Shown here in pieces: positions 17,789 to 27,436 of a stretch of 64,000 nucleotides of DNA. Numbering within the stretch: position 1 is the stretch's first letter; every line of letters starts with the position of its first letter. The notes under the pieces are model-generated. The model was not told the DNA's origin, did not search any database, and saw only the letters and a program-made list of their open reading frames with translations. The DNA comes from Clostridiaceae bacterium AM27-36LB. GTDB taxonomy: Bacteria; Bacillota; Clostridia; Lachnospirales; Lachnospiraceae. The stretch is from assembly GCA_003480725.1 (NCBI GenBank), contig QUJQ01000001.1, positions 496,001-560,000 of the forward strand, written 5' to 3'. The position numbers and the translations under genes are program-made.

Positions 17789-18205
17789 ATGGGAAGTAAG
17801 AAAACTGATAAAACGATAAAGTCAGTGATCATGATTCTGATCATTTTAATTATAGGTGTTGCCATCTATGGTGTGGCACAGAGCAGGAACCTGAAGTTTC
17901 CGAAATTTGGAAAGACAGATCCGCTGGGAATTGAGCGGATACTGGTCGGTTCTTACGAGGGCACGACTACAGAAGAGGATGGCGTCTGGTACATTGATCT
18001 GGCGGTAGATGAGGACTTTTTCTTCCAGCGGGCAGCCATTAACCTGGAATTGCCGGAAGGGGCCTACGTCTCCACAGACACCAACTGCCTCATCACCGAG
18101 CTGGGCGGCCAGTACCTGGTCAACCTTGGGGTGCCGGAGGCTGCCCTCACAATCACGAATGGAGAGGAGTCGAGAGACTACCTTTTCAGAATAGAGTTAA
18201 ATTAG
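17789..18205 (+). CDS. Small membrane-anchored extracellular protein
   Basis: The 138-residue product has a basic N-terminus, one membrane helix (SVIMILIILIIGVAIYGVA) and an extracellular domain of about 105 residues. That domain has alternating beta-like segments ending GVPEAALTITNGEESRDYLFRIELN. I recognise no family. CAGGAGG precedes ATG 17789, 16 bp after the permease stop, so it belongs to the same transcript. It may be a third subunit of the MacB-like module. The domain's length and beta content suggest an Ig-like or jelly-roll fold, which is a guess. Confidence 0.7.
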   Translation: MGSKKTDKTIKSVIMILIILIIGVAIYGVAQSRNLKFPKFGKTDPLGIERILVGSYEGTTTEEDGVWYIDLAVDEDFFFQRAAINLELPEGAYVSTDTNCLITELGGQYLVNLGVPEAALTITNGEESRDYLFRIELN

Positions 18206-18295
18206 CTCCCAAAATGAGACAGAGGAAAGGAGGATAACGGGGGCATGAGAGATATTGACACTTATAAACAAAGCAAAGAAAAAGGAGGAACCAAT

Positions 18296-19585
18296 ATGAA
18301 AAAGGTTCACAACATGAGCAAGTCAATCATGAGTTTTGTGCTTGCATTCGCGATGGCAGCAACGATGTTGATTGCAGCGCCGGCCAAAGAGGCAAAGGCA
18401 GCTTATGCTGCACCGACAGGAACTACGACACTTACGAATGAAGAGCATCCGGAGATCACAGGAGTAACAGTAGAGGGAGTAGATGCAGACGTATCTTTCC
18501 AGCAGGATAACAATGGCGTAAATGCAACATTTATCCGTATTCTGCTTCCGAGTGATACCACTGTAAGTACACTCCAGAGCATGGATGTTACAATTAATAC
18601 AAACCCTGCATTGTCAAATATAACATGGGATAGCAGTCTTGATGTAGATGGAGAAGCTGGAGAGTATACTTGTTACGAAACAGATCTTTATAATAAGTCC
18701 TATACGATATCTCTTGGAGGAAAGACGTATATCCTTGCAGCTGGTATCGCAAGTGCGAAAATGGATGTTCCGAGTAAGGAAACAAATATAATCAAATATG
18801 CTAAATTAGGCAATGGTAAAGAGGTTGCAATCGCGACAAATATGCAGCGTGACATTATCCAGAGCGATTACATGGGTAATCCTTACTTCGGTGAGATGGG
18901 CTACGACTGGACAAGTGTTACTTACATTCTTACAAGTGAGACACTGCCCAATACACTTACAAGAAACGCGGTAGTGCTTTCCTATACGCTGAATGGCAAA
19001 GCAGATAAAGCAACAGTAGATCTTACCAGCGGTCAGAAAGCAGTAACCATCAATGGAGTGGCTTATCAGGTAACCGCATCCTTTGGTGATGTAATTGTGG
19101 TCAGCAAAGACAATTATAAAATCGATCTGAGCGAATTATATGTGTATTGGGCAGGAGAAAAAGAACTGGCAGCTCCCAGAGAGGATATTTACCACATGTG
19201 GCAGCAGATTATGATGGCACAGGATGCGTATTTTCAGAAGGGTGCGCGTACTTTTGCCAAAGGAACAACTGTTATGGATGTAATGCAGGACTTCCTGACC
19301 TTTGCTTGTGGTGAGAGCGAAGATAACTCTATTAATTTCTTTACCATGGGAGAATCCAGCAGAGGTGCAGATGTAAGCTACATTGATTATATCAATGGTT
19401 TGAGTTACCGTCAGGTAAACAGAAAGTCAGGCTGGATGTACAGTGATTCTACCGATGATGTGTTTGATAATAATGGTAACTTTATTAAGGGCAGCAGTAT
19501 GCCGGGCGTTATGGCCAGCGCATATATCATGACAAAAGATACGAAGATTACCTGGTTCTTTACAACAGATTATACGGCATATTAA
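18296..19585 (+). CDS. Secreted protein with DUF4430-like C-terminal domain
   Basis: The 429-residue secreted protein has a signal peptide (SIMSFVLAFAMAATMLIAAPAKEAKA) and no anchor. The N-terminal 40-280 region is beta-rich and unassigned. The C-terminal 140 residues (KGARTFAKGTTVMDVMQDFLTFACG, SYIDYINGLSYRQVNRKSGWMYSDSTDD, PGVMASAYIMTKDTKITWFFTTDYTAY) follow the DUF4430 pattern, matching the GETVFDLL, YVSGINNLYEF, SGWMY and DGDVIEW blocks of the 8786 lipoprotein. AAAGGAGGAACC precedes ATG 18296. It is probably a second, released corrinoid-binding half, made with the helical-repeat protein that follows. Confidence 0.75.
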   Translation: MKKVHNMSKSIMSFVLAFAMAATMLIAAPAKEAKAAYAAPTGTTTLTNEEHPEITGVTVEGVDADVSFQQDNNGVNATFIRILLPSDTTVSTLQSMDVTINTNPALSNITWDSSLDVDGEAGEYTCYETDLYNKSYTISLGGKTYILAAGIASAKMDVPSKETNIIKYAKLGNGKEVAIATNMQRDIIQSDYMGNPYFGEMGYDWTSVTYILTSETLPNTLTRNAVVLSYTLNGKADKATVDLTSGQKAVTINGVAYQVTASFGDVIVVSKDNYKIDLSELYVYWAGEKELAAPREDIYHMWQQIMMAQDAYFQKGARTFAKGTTVMDVMQDFLTFACGESEDNSINFFTMGESSRGADVSYIDYINGLSYRQVNRKSGWMYSDSTDDVFDNNGNFIKGSSMPGVMASAYIMTKDTKITWFFTTDYTAY

Positions 19586-19644
19586 AAGAAAGCAGTTGGG
19601 GGGAGTGCTTAAAACCTCTCCCCTCCTCATAAAAGGAGACAGGA

Positions 19645-22600
19645 ATGAAAAGAGGAAAAAAACTGCTGGTATGGCTGCTTGTTACGGTAATGTTTCTGGG
19701 AAATACACTTCCGGCACAGGCAGCCTGGACCGGAGTGAACTGGCCCGGCCTGGCAAATATGACGGGTGCGAAAAACTATGAATTGTTTAAGAGTATCAGT
19801 AATGGAAGTGAAACCTACCAGAGCCCGTTAAGAACACTCTATGGTTATGATGCCTGGATTAAAATGCCCGAGGATCAAGCTAAAAACTTCGTGATAGAAA
19901 GCTACTCCATTAGTGCGGATAAACATCCAACCATTTTGGAAGGAATTGAAAGCGGAAAGGCTTACGATCTGACTGCGCCGGTCTGCTTTTGGTCTACGGA
20001 AACCGATACAGGAAGAACGCATCCCTTCTATCTCATGGCAATTCCGGATACAGATACGTATACCTGGACAGAGAAGGATAAAGAAGAGTGGTTTGCGCTG
20101 ATTCCCGAGATCCTGGACTACAGAGCTCGGATCATGGACAAAGTAAGCGAGATTGAAGCGCAGAGAGATACGAAAACTCTTCTGGTAGGAAGCTTAAATG
20201 TGGCGCAGAGCACCATGCTTTCGCAACTGAAAGATTATTTCATAAAAACTGTAACCGGCTGCAGAGAAAAGTATCCAGATGACGGAGACTATAATTCAGA
20301 CGTCATTCCCTATACGGAAAAAACTCTGCGGGAAGATATGCAGAAGCTGTGGGATGAAGGCGGAACAGCCAGGCTCCTTCCGCCAAGATACACAAAAGCG
20401 TGGATGGAAGCCCTCTGTGAGGGATACCTTCAGTTAGCAGAGGATACCCGGATTAGCGCGCCGGAGATAGAGGCAGTAACTCTGGGAGATTATTACGGAG
20501 TGGTGGACGGTGACGCGCATGTCACTATAACAGTTCCGGAAGAAGTGGATACCGGTTCACTGGGCGATCCGGTTATCCGATGCGGGGGCTGGGTGCAGGC
20601 AAATAAGCAGGCAGGCTCTGTGGAGCGCGGAAAGCTGTCTTATTATCTGGTACCCTATGAGCCGACTACCGGGGTTACTTACGACGGCATTGATCAAGAC
20701 GGAATAATTGCTGAGAATGGCCAGGGTATGGGCGTTGACCTAGGCAAAACCTGGACCATCCAGATCAAACGTGGGGAACCTTGCCTGGAGGTAACGGATT
20801 TTTCCATCGAAGTGGGCGGAACCGTTTATCATGCGAAAATACAGGATAACCATATCAGGCTGCTGTTGCCGGAGGGGACCGATCTGACGGCTCTTACGCC
20901 CACGATCACCCATACGGCCCAGAGCACCAGTATGGACGGAAGAACCATTGATTTTACGAAAGAAACAAGCCTGACTCTGACGCTGAACAGCGGAAGTCAG
21001 GACTACACAAAGACTTACACGGTGGAAGTGACCGAAGGAAAGTCTGCGGAAAGCAGCCTCCTGACCTATCAGGTGGCGGGCGTGACCGGAACACCGAAGA
21101 ATGATGGAACCCTGGAGCTGACACTGCCTTATGGAACGGATTTAAGTACGGCGGAGGTCTCCTGGACATTGTCTGACGGAGCGGTCATGCAGTCACAGCC
21201 GGAGCATCTAAGCTGGAATCAGCCCCTGACCTATGTGGTGCAGGCGGAGAACGGCGAAAACACCACCAGCTACACGGTGACCCTGAAGGAGAAAGAGGCA
21301 GCCAAAGGAAGAAAGATTCTGAAGTACGCTTACGGCTCCTCGGTAGCCCGGATCAACGACAGCGAGGGAACCATCTCCCTGACCGTACCGGCAGGTACCG
21401 ACCTGACCCGCATCAAACCGACGATTGAGGTATCGGAGTTCGCGTCAGTCAGACCGGCGTCAGGCGAGCAGGTGGATCTGTCTAAGACAGTCCGCTATAC
21501 GGTTACATCCCAGTCCGGCGTCTCCACCACCTATAAGGTGACGGCACAGACCGACGGACCCGCGGAGAACACCTATATCCCGAAGCTAAGACAGCTTTTG
21601 AATGCCATCGTAAATCGTTATGAGAAAAGCTCCACCAAGGAGGACTGGGAATGGATTGATTATGCCATGGCAAAGAAGCCGGATCCTTCTTCCGCGGATT
21701 TTCCGAAGGACTTTGATCTGTACAAACAGATGAAGTCGTTAGATTTGAGCAGCTATGCGATGTCAGCGATGGCGAAAAAGATTATGCTGCTGACTGCCAT
21801 GGGTTACAACGCATCTGACCTGGATCAGTATCGGGTAAACGATGAGCCCTTTGTACTGTCTAGTGGCAAGGAAGTATCAGATCTGGTTGCAGAACTTTAT
21901 AACTACGATGGTTCCTGGACCATCAACCATGTGACTTTTGCGCTGATTGCACTGGACATCGGTAATTATACTGTGCCGGAGGACGCCTACTGGACCCGGG
22001 AAAAAATACTGGAAACACTATTGAATCATGTTTATGGAAGCGATGGATTTAATATTGATGTGGTAGGTAACATTATGTATGCCATTGCTCCTTATCAGGA
22101 CGATCCGGTTTACGGGACACGCGTAAAAGCAAAGCTGGACGAAGGACTTGCGATTATTCTGGGCGAAAAAAAGGCTAACAGCTGTGAGGCGATGACAGAT
22201 GATTACATGTTCAAATTAAGGGGAAATATAAACTCTGAAAGCGCATCCTGGGTGAACATGGGCCTGTGTAGTATGGGTATCGACTGGCATACAGATCCCC
22301 GGTTTACCGATGGGGAGAAGAGCGCCCTGAGCCAGTGGCTGCAATTCGCGACCAACGATGGCTTTAAGCACGTCCTGTCGGAGACACGAAATAATGCGTT
22401 GGCTACTTATGAAGCCTGCTATAACCTGCAGTGGTACCTTGGCTTCTTAGACAACGGCGGAGCCGGACATCCCTATTACCTCTGGTATCAGGTACATAAC
22501 TTTGCAACGCCTTTGAGTACGGACGCGAACATAGAGTCTTTTGAAATACAGGGACAGAAAGGTGAGATCCATACCGAGGAAGGGACGGTGCTGGTGAAGC

Positions 22601-23547
22601 TGCCAAGCGGAACCCCGCTGGAGAACCTGACTCCGGAGATTCAGTTATCAAAGAAGGCGAAACTGAAAGCGCCGGGCCTGCCGGTGACCTTTGTAGAAGG
22701 CGTAAGCCAGCCCTTTACGGTAATAGCTGAGGATGGAACCACCACCCGGACCTGGAGCGTGAAGCTGGTCTATGACGACGATGTGGTGGCTGCCGGAACG
22801 GAGCTGAAGACCGAGAGCCTGTCCATCACAGACCAGAACCAGAGGGCGATTACGATTCTGGATAAGACCATCACTGAGACAGAGGAAGGAACCAATATTC
22901 TGCTGACGGTGCCGGAGGGAACGGATCTGACCAGAATTATGCTGACCGCAGGGCTGGACTTTAAGGCCGAGGCAAGCGTATCCGTGGATGGCAAGGAAGC
23001 TCTTGACTTAAGCGACTGGAAAGAGATCGTCGTGACAGCGGAGAACGGTACGAAGAAGGTCTACCGGATCCGGGCTCAGTACGAGAAGTACGCGGCCATC
23101 ACCGGTTTCTACCTGACCATCGGGGACAAGACTTATGCGGGAAGCATCTCAGGAACGACCATCTCCATTTCGGGCGTACCGTCTGACGCAGACGTGACCA
23201 GCCTGATTCCGGAGATTATGGTGAACGAGAACACTACGGTCATCAGTCCCCTAAGCGGACAGGCTCAGAATTTTTCGAATCCGGTGGAATACATCGTATC
23301 GGGCCGTGACGTGAAGAGCAAGACCTACCAGGTCATCGTCGTGAAAAATGGAGCATCTGCGGGAGACAAGGATACCGACCCGGATCCGACTCCGACGCCT
23401 ACCCCGACCCCGGGAGGGGATACGGACTCCGACAACAACCAGAACAGCAGCAACAGTGACAATAAATATAAGTCCGAGCGGCTGTGGAAGGAAATGGAAA
23501 AAGACGAGAATAATACCATCACCGATCATCAGGTGGTGAAGGACTAA
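19645..23547 (+). CDS. Very large secreted protein with a central helical-toroid-like domain
   Basis: The 1300-residue protein starts with a signal peptide (KLLVWLLVTVMFLGNTLPAQA). Residues 30-270 are unassigned. About 370-635 holds three beta-sandwich repeats of DUF5018/cadherin-like type, each with a LPEGTDLTALTPTI-like block and a closing TYTV segment. Residues 640-950 form an all-helical region with repeated SSYAMSAMAKKIMLLTAMGYN, IDVVGNIMYAIAPYQDD and ATYEACYNLQWYLGFL segments, resembling prenyltransferase/squalene-cyclase-like alpha/alpha toroids. Animal transcobalamin also has such a toroid, joined to a DUF4430 half. More beta repeats follow, then a Pro/Thr spacer and a charged tail. 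No LPxTG is seen. It may supply the toroid half of a corrinoid trap; this is inference. Confidence 0.72.
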   Translation: MKRGKKLLVWLLVTVMFLGNTLPAQAAWTGVNWPGLANMTGAKNYELFKSISNGSETYQSPLRTLYGYDAWIKMPEDQAKNFVIESYSISADKHPTILEGIESGKAYDLTAPVCFWSTETDTGRTHPFYLMAIPDTDTYTWTEKDKEEWFALIPEILDYRARIMDKVSEIEAQRDTKTLLVGSLNVAQSTMLSQLKDYFIKTVTGCREKYPDDGDYNSDVIPYTEKTLREDMQKLWDEGGTARLLPPRYTKAWMEALCEGYLQLAEDTRISAPEIEAVTLGDYYGVVDGDAHVTITVPEEVDTGSLGDPVIRCGGWVQANKQAGSVERGKLSYYLVPYEPTTGVTYDGIDQDGIIAENGQGMGVDLGKTWTIQIKRGEPCLEVTDFSIEVGGTVYHAKIQDNHIRLLLPEGTDLTALTPTITHTAQSTSMDGRTIDFTKETSLTLTLNSGSQDYTKTYTVEVTEGKSAESSLLTYQVAGVTGTPKNDGTLELTLPYGTDLSTAEVSWTLSDGAVMQSQPEHLSWNQPLTYVVQAENGENTTSYTVTLKEKEAAKGRKILKYAYGSSVARINDSEGTISLTVPAGTDLTRIKPTIEVSEFASVRPASGEQVDLSKTVRYTVTSQSGVSTTYKVTAQTDGPAENTYIPKLRQLLNAIVNRYEKSSTKEDWEWIDYAMAKKPDPSSADFPKDFDLYKQMKSLDLSSYAMSAMAKKIMLLTAMGYNASDLDQYRVNDEPFVLSSGKEVSDLVAELYNYDGSWTINHVTFALIALDIGNYTVPEDAYWTREKILETLLNHVYGSDGFNIDVVGNIMYAIAPYQDDPVYGTRVKAKLDEGLAIILGEKKANSCEAMTDDYMFKLRGNINSESASWVNMGLCSMGIDWHTDPRFTDGEKSALSQWLQFATNDGFKHVLSETRNNALATYEACYNLQWYLGFLDNGGAGHPYYLWYQVHNFATPLSTDANIESFEIQGQKGEIHTEEGTVLVKLPSGTPLENLTPEIQLSKKAKLKAPGLPVTFVEGVSQPFTVIAEDGTTTRTWSVKLVYDDDVVAAGTELKTESLSITDQNQRAITILDKTITETEEGTNILLTVPEGTDLTRIMLTAGLDFKAEASVSVDGKEALDLSDWKEIVVTAENGTKKVYRIRAQYEKYAAITGFYLTIGDKTYAGSISGTTISISGVPSDADVTSLIPEIMVNENTTVISPLSGQAQNFSNPVEYIVSGRDVKSKTYQVIVVKNGASAGDKDTDPDPTPTPTPTPGGDTDSDNNQNSSNSDNKYKSERLWKEMEKDENNTITDHQVVKD

Positions 23548-23566
23548 AAAAGGAGGGATAGCCGTT

Positions 23567-26500
23567 ATGAAGTGTTGGAAGCGGCTGGGGGCGTTGCTCC
23601 TGGCGGCTGTTCTGATAGTGGGATTATGCCAGGTGCCTGGAAAGGAGGCAAAAGCTACTGCAGGAATGCCTTATATTACAGATATCGAAATCAAAGGCGA
23701 CAAGAGGGAATTTGAAGAAAAAGACGGTAAGACATCGGAAAAATTTATATTGGCAGATGATAATCCAATTATGATAGATCCTAAAACATATACAATATAT
23801 TTTGTTTATGAATCACTGCCTGATTATCCAGATGTGGTAGAGAAGAAAACAGTGACTTATGAATATGAGCTGAGCAGTGTTATTAATATAAAAGCGACTG
23901 AGGCAGGCCAAGTAGCTAGTATTGAAAGTTCTGTGAAAATCACGACCAGATCTGATAGAAAGACTGGAAAAGTAAAACGTTCAAGAAACGTAACTCTTAC
24001 TGCGATTACACCAGATGGTACTTGGGTGTATCCATATGCATGCGTATTAGTTTCTGAGACAGATAGACCGAAATTTGATACAAAGTTTGATGGTAAGAAT
24101 CCTCAGATTACGTCTATGGCGATGAAGCAGGATCAGACAATTAATGGGGTTGCAGTTAAAGAAATTAATATTATTCAAAATGAATTGACAGATGAGCAGC
24201 TTAATATAGAGAGTGTATTGGAGGCAGGTACGATTGATATTGTCCTGACCAGAGATTTAGTAGATGGCGACAATGTAGGCCAAGTGCAGCTTAATAGCGT
24301 ATATTACACTACCCAAATAGGCATTCCAAATACTTATAAATCAGCCAATATTTTGACAAGTGTTGTTTCGTGGGAAAAAAATTCTCAAGAGCTCCCTTAT
24401 CTGGAACTGAAAGCAGTGAAAGCAGATGGTACGACAGAACAAACATTTCGGTATAAGGTAAAGTTGAATATTGCTGCACATTTGTACAAAAATTCAGAAA
24501 ACTCATTTCTTAATATAGATGGATTTTTCAGAACAGATTCTGATATTGTAGATGTTGCAGATGGTGATGAAACTATGACAATTACAACGGCCAAATATCT
24601 GCCAAAATTATCCAAATTGAAGGTGAGGCCCCATTACGCGGCCGGTGCATTTCTGGTTCCCGGAAGCGTAATAGGTGGAATTGCAAACGATGACGGAACG
24701 ATTATACCGGATGATCTGAACAGGAGGGGCTTAAGCTTTACGATTAAGAATGCTATGGATAAACCGAAAACCTATAGCATTCAGGTCAATACACCGTGGG
24801 CTTTGCAATGGACGGATTCAGTAAATCCGCAGATAAAGAAGATCCTAAAAAATGGAACGGAACAGACAAAGGACCTGGTGAAACAGGGAAACTGGTCTAC
24901 TGATACCTTGGAAGCAAATAGTACCGTGGAAGTGCAGTTAACGCCGCCGGAGACCGGACAGGTTCTGAATACCGTAGTTTTGAAGACAAGCGATGGGCAG
25001 GCTGTGGAAGCAGCTTGCGAAAACGGCAGCTTTTCCTTTAAAATGCCGAATGATGTAGTCACGATTGAATCCTTGAACTGGAAGAAAGGAGATTATTATC
25101 CGGTAACTACCAGCGCGAAGGATGTGGCTGGGGAGATAATTGACAGCAAGTATGAGACGGCGACGATTCAGGTAAACGAAAAAACAGATATCATGGCGGC
25201 TGCAAAAGATAAGGTAGCTGTAACGCCGAAACCAGGAGAAACACATCCCTATTATCAGTATGAGCTGGATCACTGGGATTATAACAAATCTGTGTTGATT
25301 GATGCAAATACAGATCCGGTTACCAGCGTATTAACCTTTACCATGCCGGAGCAGGAAGTGGCGGTGAAGGCAGTTTACAAGAAAGTCGGAACCGAAATGA
25401 CCTTCCGTCTGAAAGGCCCGGAAGGAGGTTCTCTGACAGCTGGAGGTTATAGACTGGAAGAAGGAGGAACACTGGAGGTTACCGATACTTACAGGCAAGG
25501 AGCAGAGCTTACCTTAAGACTCTTCTTTAAGAATACGACAGGCTATCGTTTTGACGGCTGGAAGAATGCCAGTGGAGTTATCTGGGATGAAAAGGATAGC
25601 TCTGCGACCTGGGCAGATGCGAGCACAGATGGCATACCTTACCGCGAGCCGACGATTACGGTAGGTACGGAACACCAGACCTGGGTAGCAGAGTTCAAGG
25701 CAAAGGCCTTTGGTTCGGTCCAACTGTGCTCTGAGGATGAGAATAAGGGTACCGTGACCGGAACCTACAAGGGCACGCCTGGAACCATATTCGGAACTGT
25801 ATTTGAAGGCGAAGAGGTTTCCCTGAAAGCGACTGCGAAGGACGGCTATCTATTTGATCATTGGACGGCTGTGGACGATGCTGGCAATACCATAACGGTA
25901 CTGGACGGAAAAGGCGCGGAAGTGACCCTGACCCGGGAAACGGGAGACGATAAAAACCTGACCATTACGGCAGTATTCAAGGTGAATCCGAATTACAAGA
26001 GCCCCTTATGCGACATCACGGATGTGGAACTGCTGGACAAGGATGGAAAGGTCGTAAGAGGTATGACTGCCCAGGAAGGTACTACGTTGACCATCGGCCT
26101 GACCAAGACTGATATGAGCGCGGAAGACGCGGAAGGACTGAATCAGGATGGAAAGTATTTCCTTAAAATTACGCATTCCGACAAGGCAACCGTAGCCCAT
26201 CGCACCCTTGATGATGCGCACCCGAGTTATCCGGATCTTGCATGGAATAAGGGTAATGTGACCTGTCCCATTGCGGTCAATAGTCTGGGAGAAAAATTTG
26301 TCGTTACCGCAGAGAATGGAACCCAGAAGACCTACACAATTAAGATCACCTATGAGAGTGAAAAACCGGTCATTTCTGATGTCAGCGCAGAGCGTACCAG
26401 TGATACAGAGGCGAAGGTTACCTTTACCTCTGATACTAAGGGCAACTACTTCTACCTCTACAAGAAGGCTAAGGAGGAAGCACCGACTCAGGACGAGGTT

Positions 26501-27316
26501 CTGGCAAGTAAGCTGAAGGGCTCCATCGGAGCCGGAAGCAGCCAGACGCTGAATCTGAAAGCTCTGAGTAACACAGTCTACAAGGTATATCTGGTGGTGA
26601 AGGGCAACATGAATGGCTCCATGCCCAGCGATGTGATGGAAATTGATGTTCCGAAGCTGGGATCATATAAGATTGGTAATGTCTGCTCAACCAGTGGAGG
26701 CACAGTTACCATTGATAAGAAGAGAGCAGACGCAAGGGAGAAGATTACTGTGACCGTAACTCCGAAGGCAGGTATGAAGCTTGATTCTCTGACATATTCA
26801 ACGGATCTGCTAGGCAGTGCGCCGGTATCGATCCTTGATAAGAAGGTAAGTGAAGGTGTGTATGTATTTGACATGCCAACCGCAAATATTACCATCGGCT
26901 GCACCTGGTCCAAGACCAGTGAGACGGATGGACCGACCATCACAGGATTTGTGATCAATGGAACAAGCGGAACGATCAGCCAGTCAGCAGGAACGATCAA
27001 GATCACCATGCCTTATGGTACGGATCTGACTTCCCTGAAGCCGGAGATCACTTTACAAAATGTAGTATCTGTAAGCCCGGCAAGCGGCACAGCAGTGAAT
27101 CTGTCAGGCCCGGTTACTTATACGGTTACTGCAGAGGACGGAACAACCAAGACTTACACGGTGACTGCCACTGTTGCAGCTCAGTCTACCTCAGACAAGC
27201 TCTGGGAGGGCATGCTGGACAATGTAGGTGGAAGCACCGACCATTCAGGCAAGAATACCTGGTGGGAGAAGGCAAAGGATAAGAAGAAACACAATAATTA
27301 TCCGACCTACTGGTAA
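23567..27316 (+). CDS. Very large secreted repeat protein (InlB B-repeat-like and DUF5018-like)
   Basis: The 1249-residue protein has a signal peptide (LGALLLAAVLIVGLCQVPGKEAKA). The first 400 residues are beta-rich and unassigned. Middle segments (LDHWDYNKSVLIDANTDPVTSVLTFTMPEQEVAVKAVYKK, TGYRFDGWKNASG, GYLFDHWTAVDDAGN) are divergent InlB B-repeat type. Near the end a DUF5018-like repeat (LTSLKPEITLQN to TVTAEDGTTKTYTVTA) is followed by SDKLWEGMLDN, which resembles the SERLWKEMEKD end of the preceding 1300-residue protein. No sorting signal is visible. It starts 19 bp after that gene and is the last gene before a strong terminator, so it completes the operon. Adhesion or scaffold roles are possible. 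Confidence 0.75.
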   Translation: MKCWKRLGALLLAAVLIVGLCQVPGKEAKATAGMPYITDIEIKGDKREFEEKDGKTSEKFILADDNPIMIDPKTYTIYFVYESLPDYPDVVEKKTVTYEYELSSVINIKATEAGQVASIESSVKITTRSDRKTGKVKRSRNVTLTAITPDGTWVYPYACVLVSETDRPKFDTKFDGKNPQITSMAMKQDQTINGVAVKEINIIQNELTDEQLNIESVLEAGTIDIVLTRDLVDGDNVGQVQLNSVYYTTQIGIPNTYKSANILTSVVSWEKNSQELPYLELKAVKADGTTEQTFRYKVKLNIAAHLYKNSENSFLNIDGFFRTDSDIVDVADGDETMTITTAKYLPKLSKLKVRPHYAAGAFLVPGSVIGGIANDDGTIIPDDLNRRGLSFTIKNAMDKPKTYSIQVNTPWALQWTDSVNPQIKKILKNGTEQTKDLVKQGNWSTDTLEANSTVEVQLTPPETGQVLNTVVLKTSDGQAVEAACENGSFSFKMPNDVVTIESLNWKKGDYYPVTTSAKDVAGEIIDSKYETATIQVNEKTDIMAAAKDKVAVTPKPGETHPYYQYELDHWDYNKSVLIDANTDPVTSVLTFTMPEQEVAVKAVYKKVGTEMTFRLKGPEGGSLTAGGYRLEEGGTLEVTDTYRQGAELTLRLFFKNTTGYRFDGWKNASGVIWDEKDSSATWADASTDGIPYREPTITVGTEHQTWVAEFKAKAFGSVQLCSEDENKGTVTGTYKGTPGTIFGTVFEGEEVSLKATAKDGYLFDHWTAVDDAGNTITVLDGKGAEVTLTRETGDDKNLTITAVFKVNPNYKSPLCDITDVELLDKDGKVVRGMTAQEGTTLTIGLTKTDMSAEDAEGLNQDGKYFLKITHSDKATVAHRTLDDAHPSYPDLAWNKGNVTCPIAVNSLGEKFVVTAENGTQKTYTIKITYESEKPVISDVSAERTSDTEAKVTFTSDTKGNYFYLYKKAKEEAPTQDEVLASKLKGSIGAGSSQTLNLKALSNTVYKVYLVVKGNMNGSMPSDVMEIDVPKLGSYKIGNVCSTSGGTVTIDKKRADAREKITVTVTPKAGMKLDSLTYSTDLLGSAPVSILDKKVSEGVYVFDMPTANITIGCTWSKTSETDGPTITGFVINGTSGTISQSAGTIKITMPYGTDLTSLKPEITLQNVVSVSPASGTAVNLSGPVTYTVTAEDGTTKTYTVTATVAAQSTSDKLWEGMLDNVGGSTDHSGKNTWWEKAKDKKKHNNYPTYW

Positions 27317-27390
27317 GCACCAAACAAATATAGTGCATAAGATGCATGAGACCCGCTGGCAGGCCCAAATCTGCCAGTGGGTTTTGGTGC
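27317..27390 (+). terminator. Operon-end terminator
   Basis: ACCCGCTGGCAG (27351-27362) pairs with CTGCCAGTGGGT (27371-27382) with one G-T pair, followed by TTT. An outer GCACCAAA (27317-27324)/TTTGGTGC (27383-27390) repeat encloses it. It lies directly after the last gene of the corrinoid operon. Confidence 0.85.
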
Positions 27391-27436
27391 GTCCATAAGG
27401 ATAAAACTGTTTATGGGCGCATTTGAAGGAGAATAC

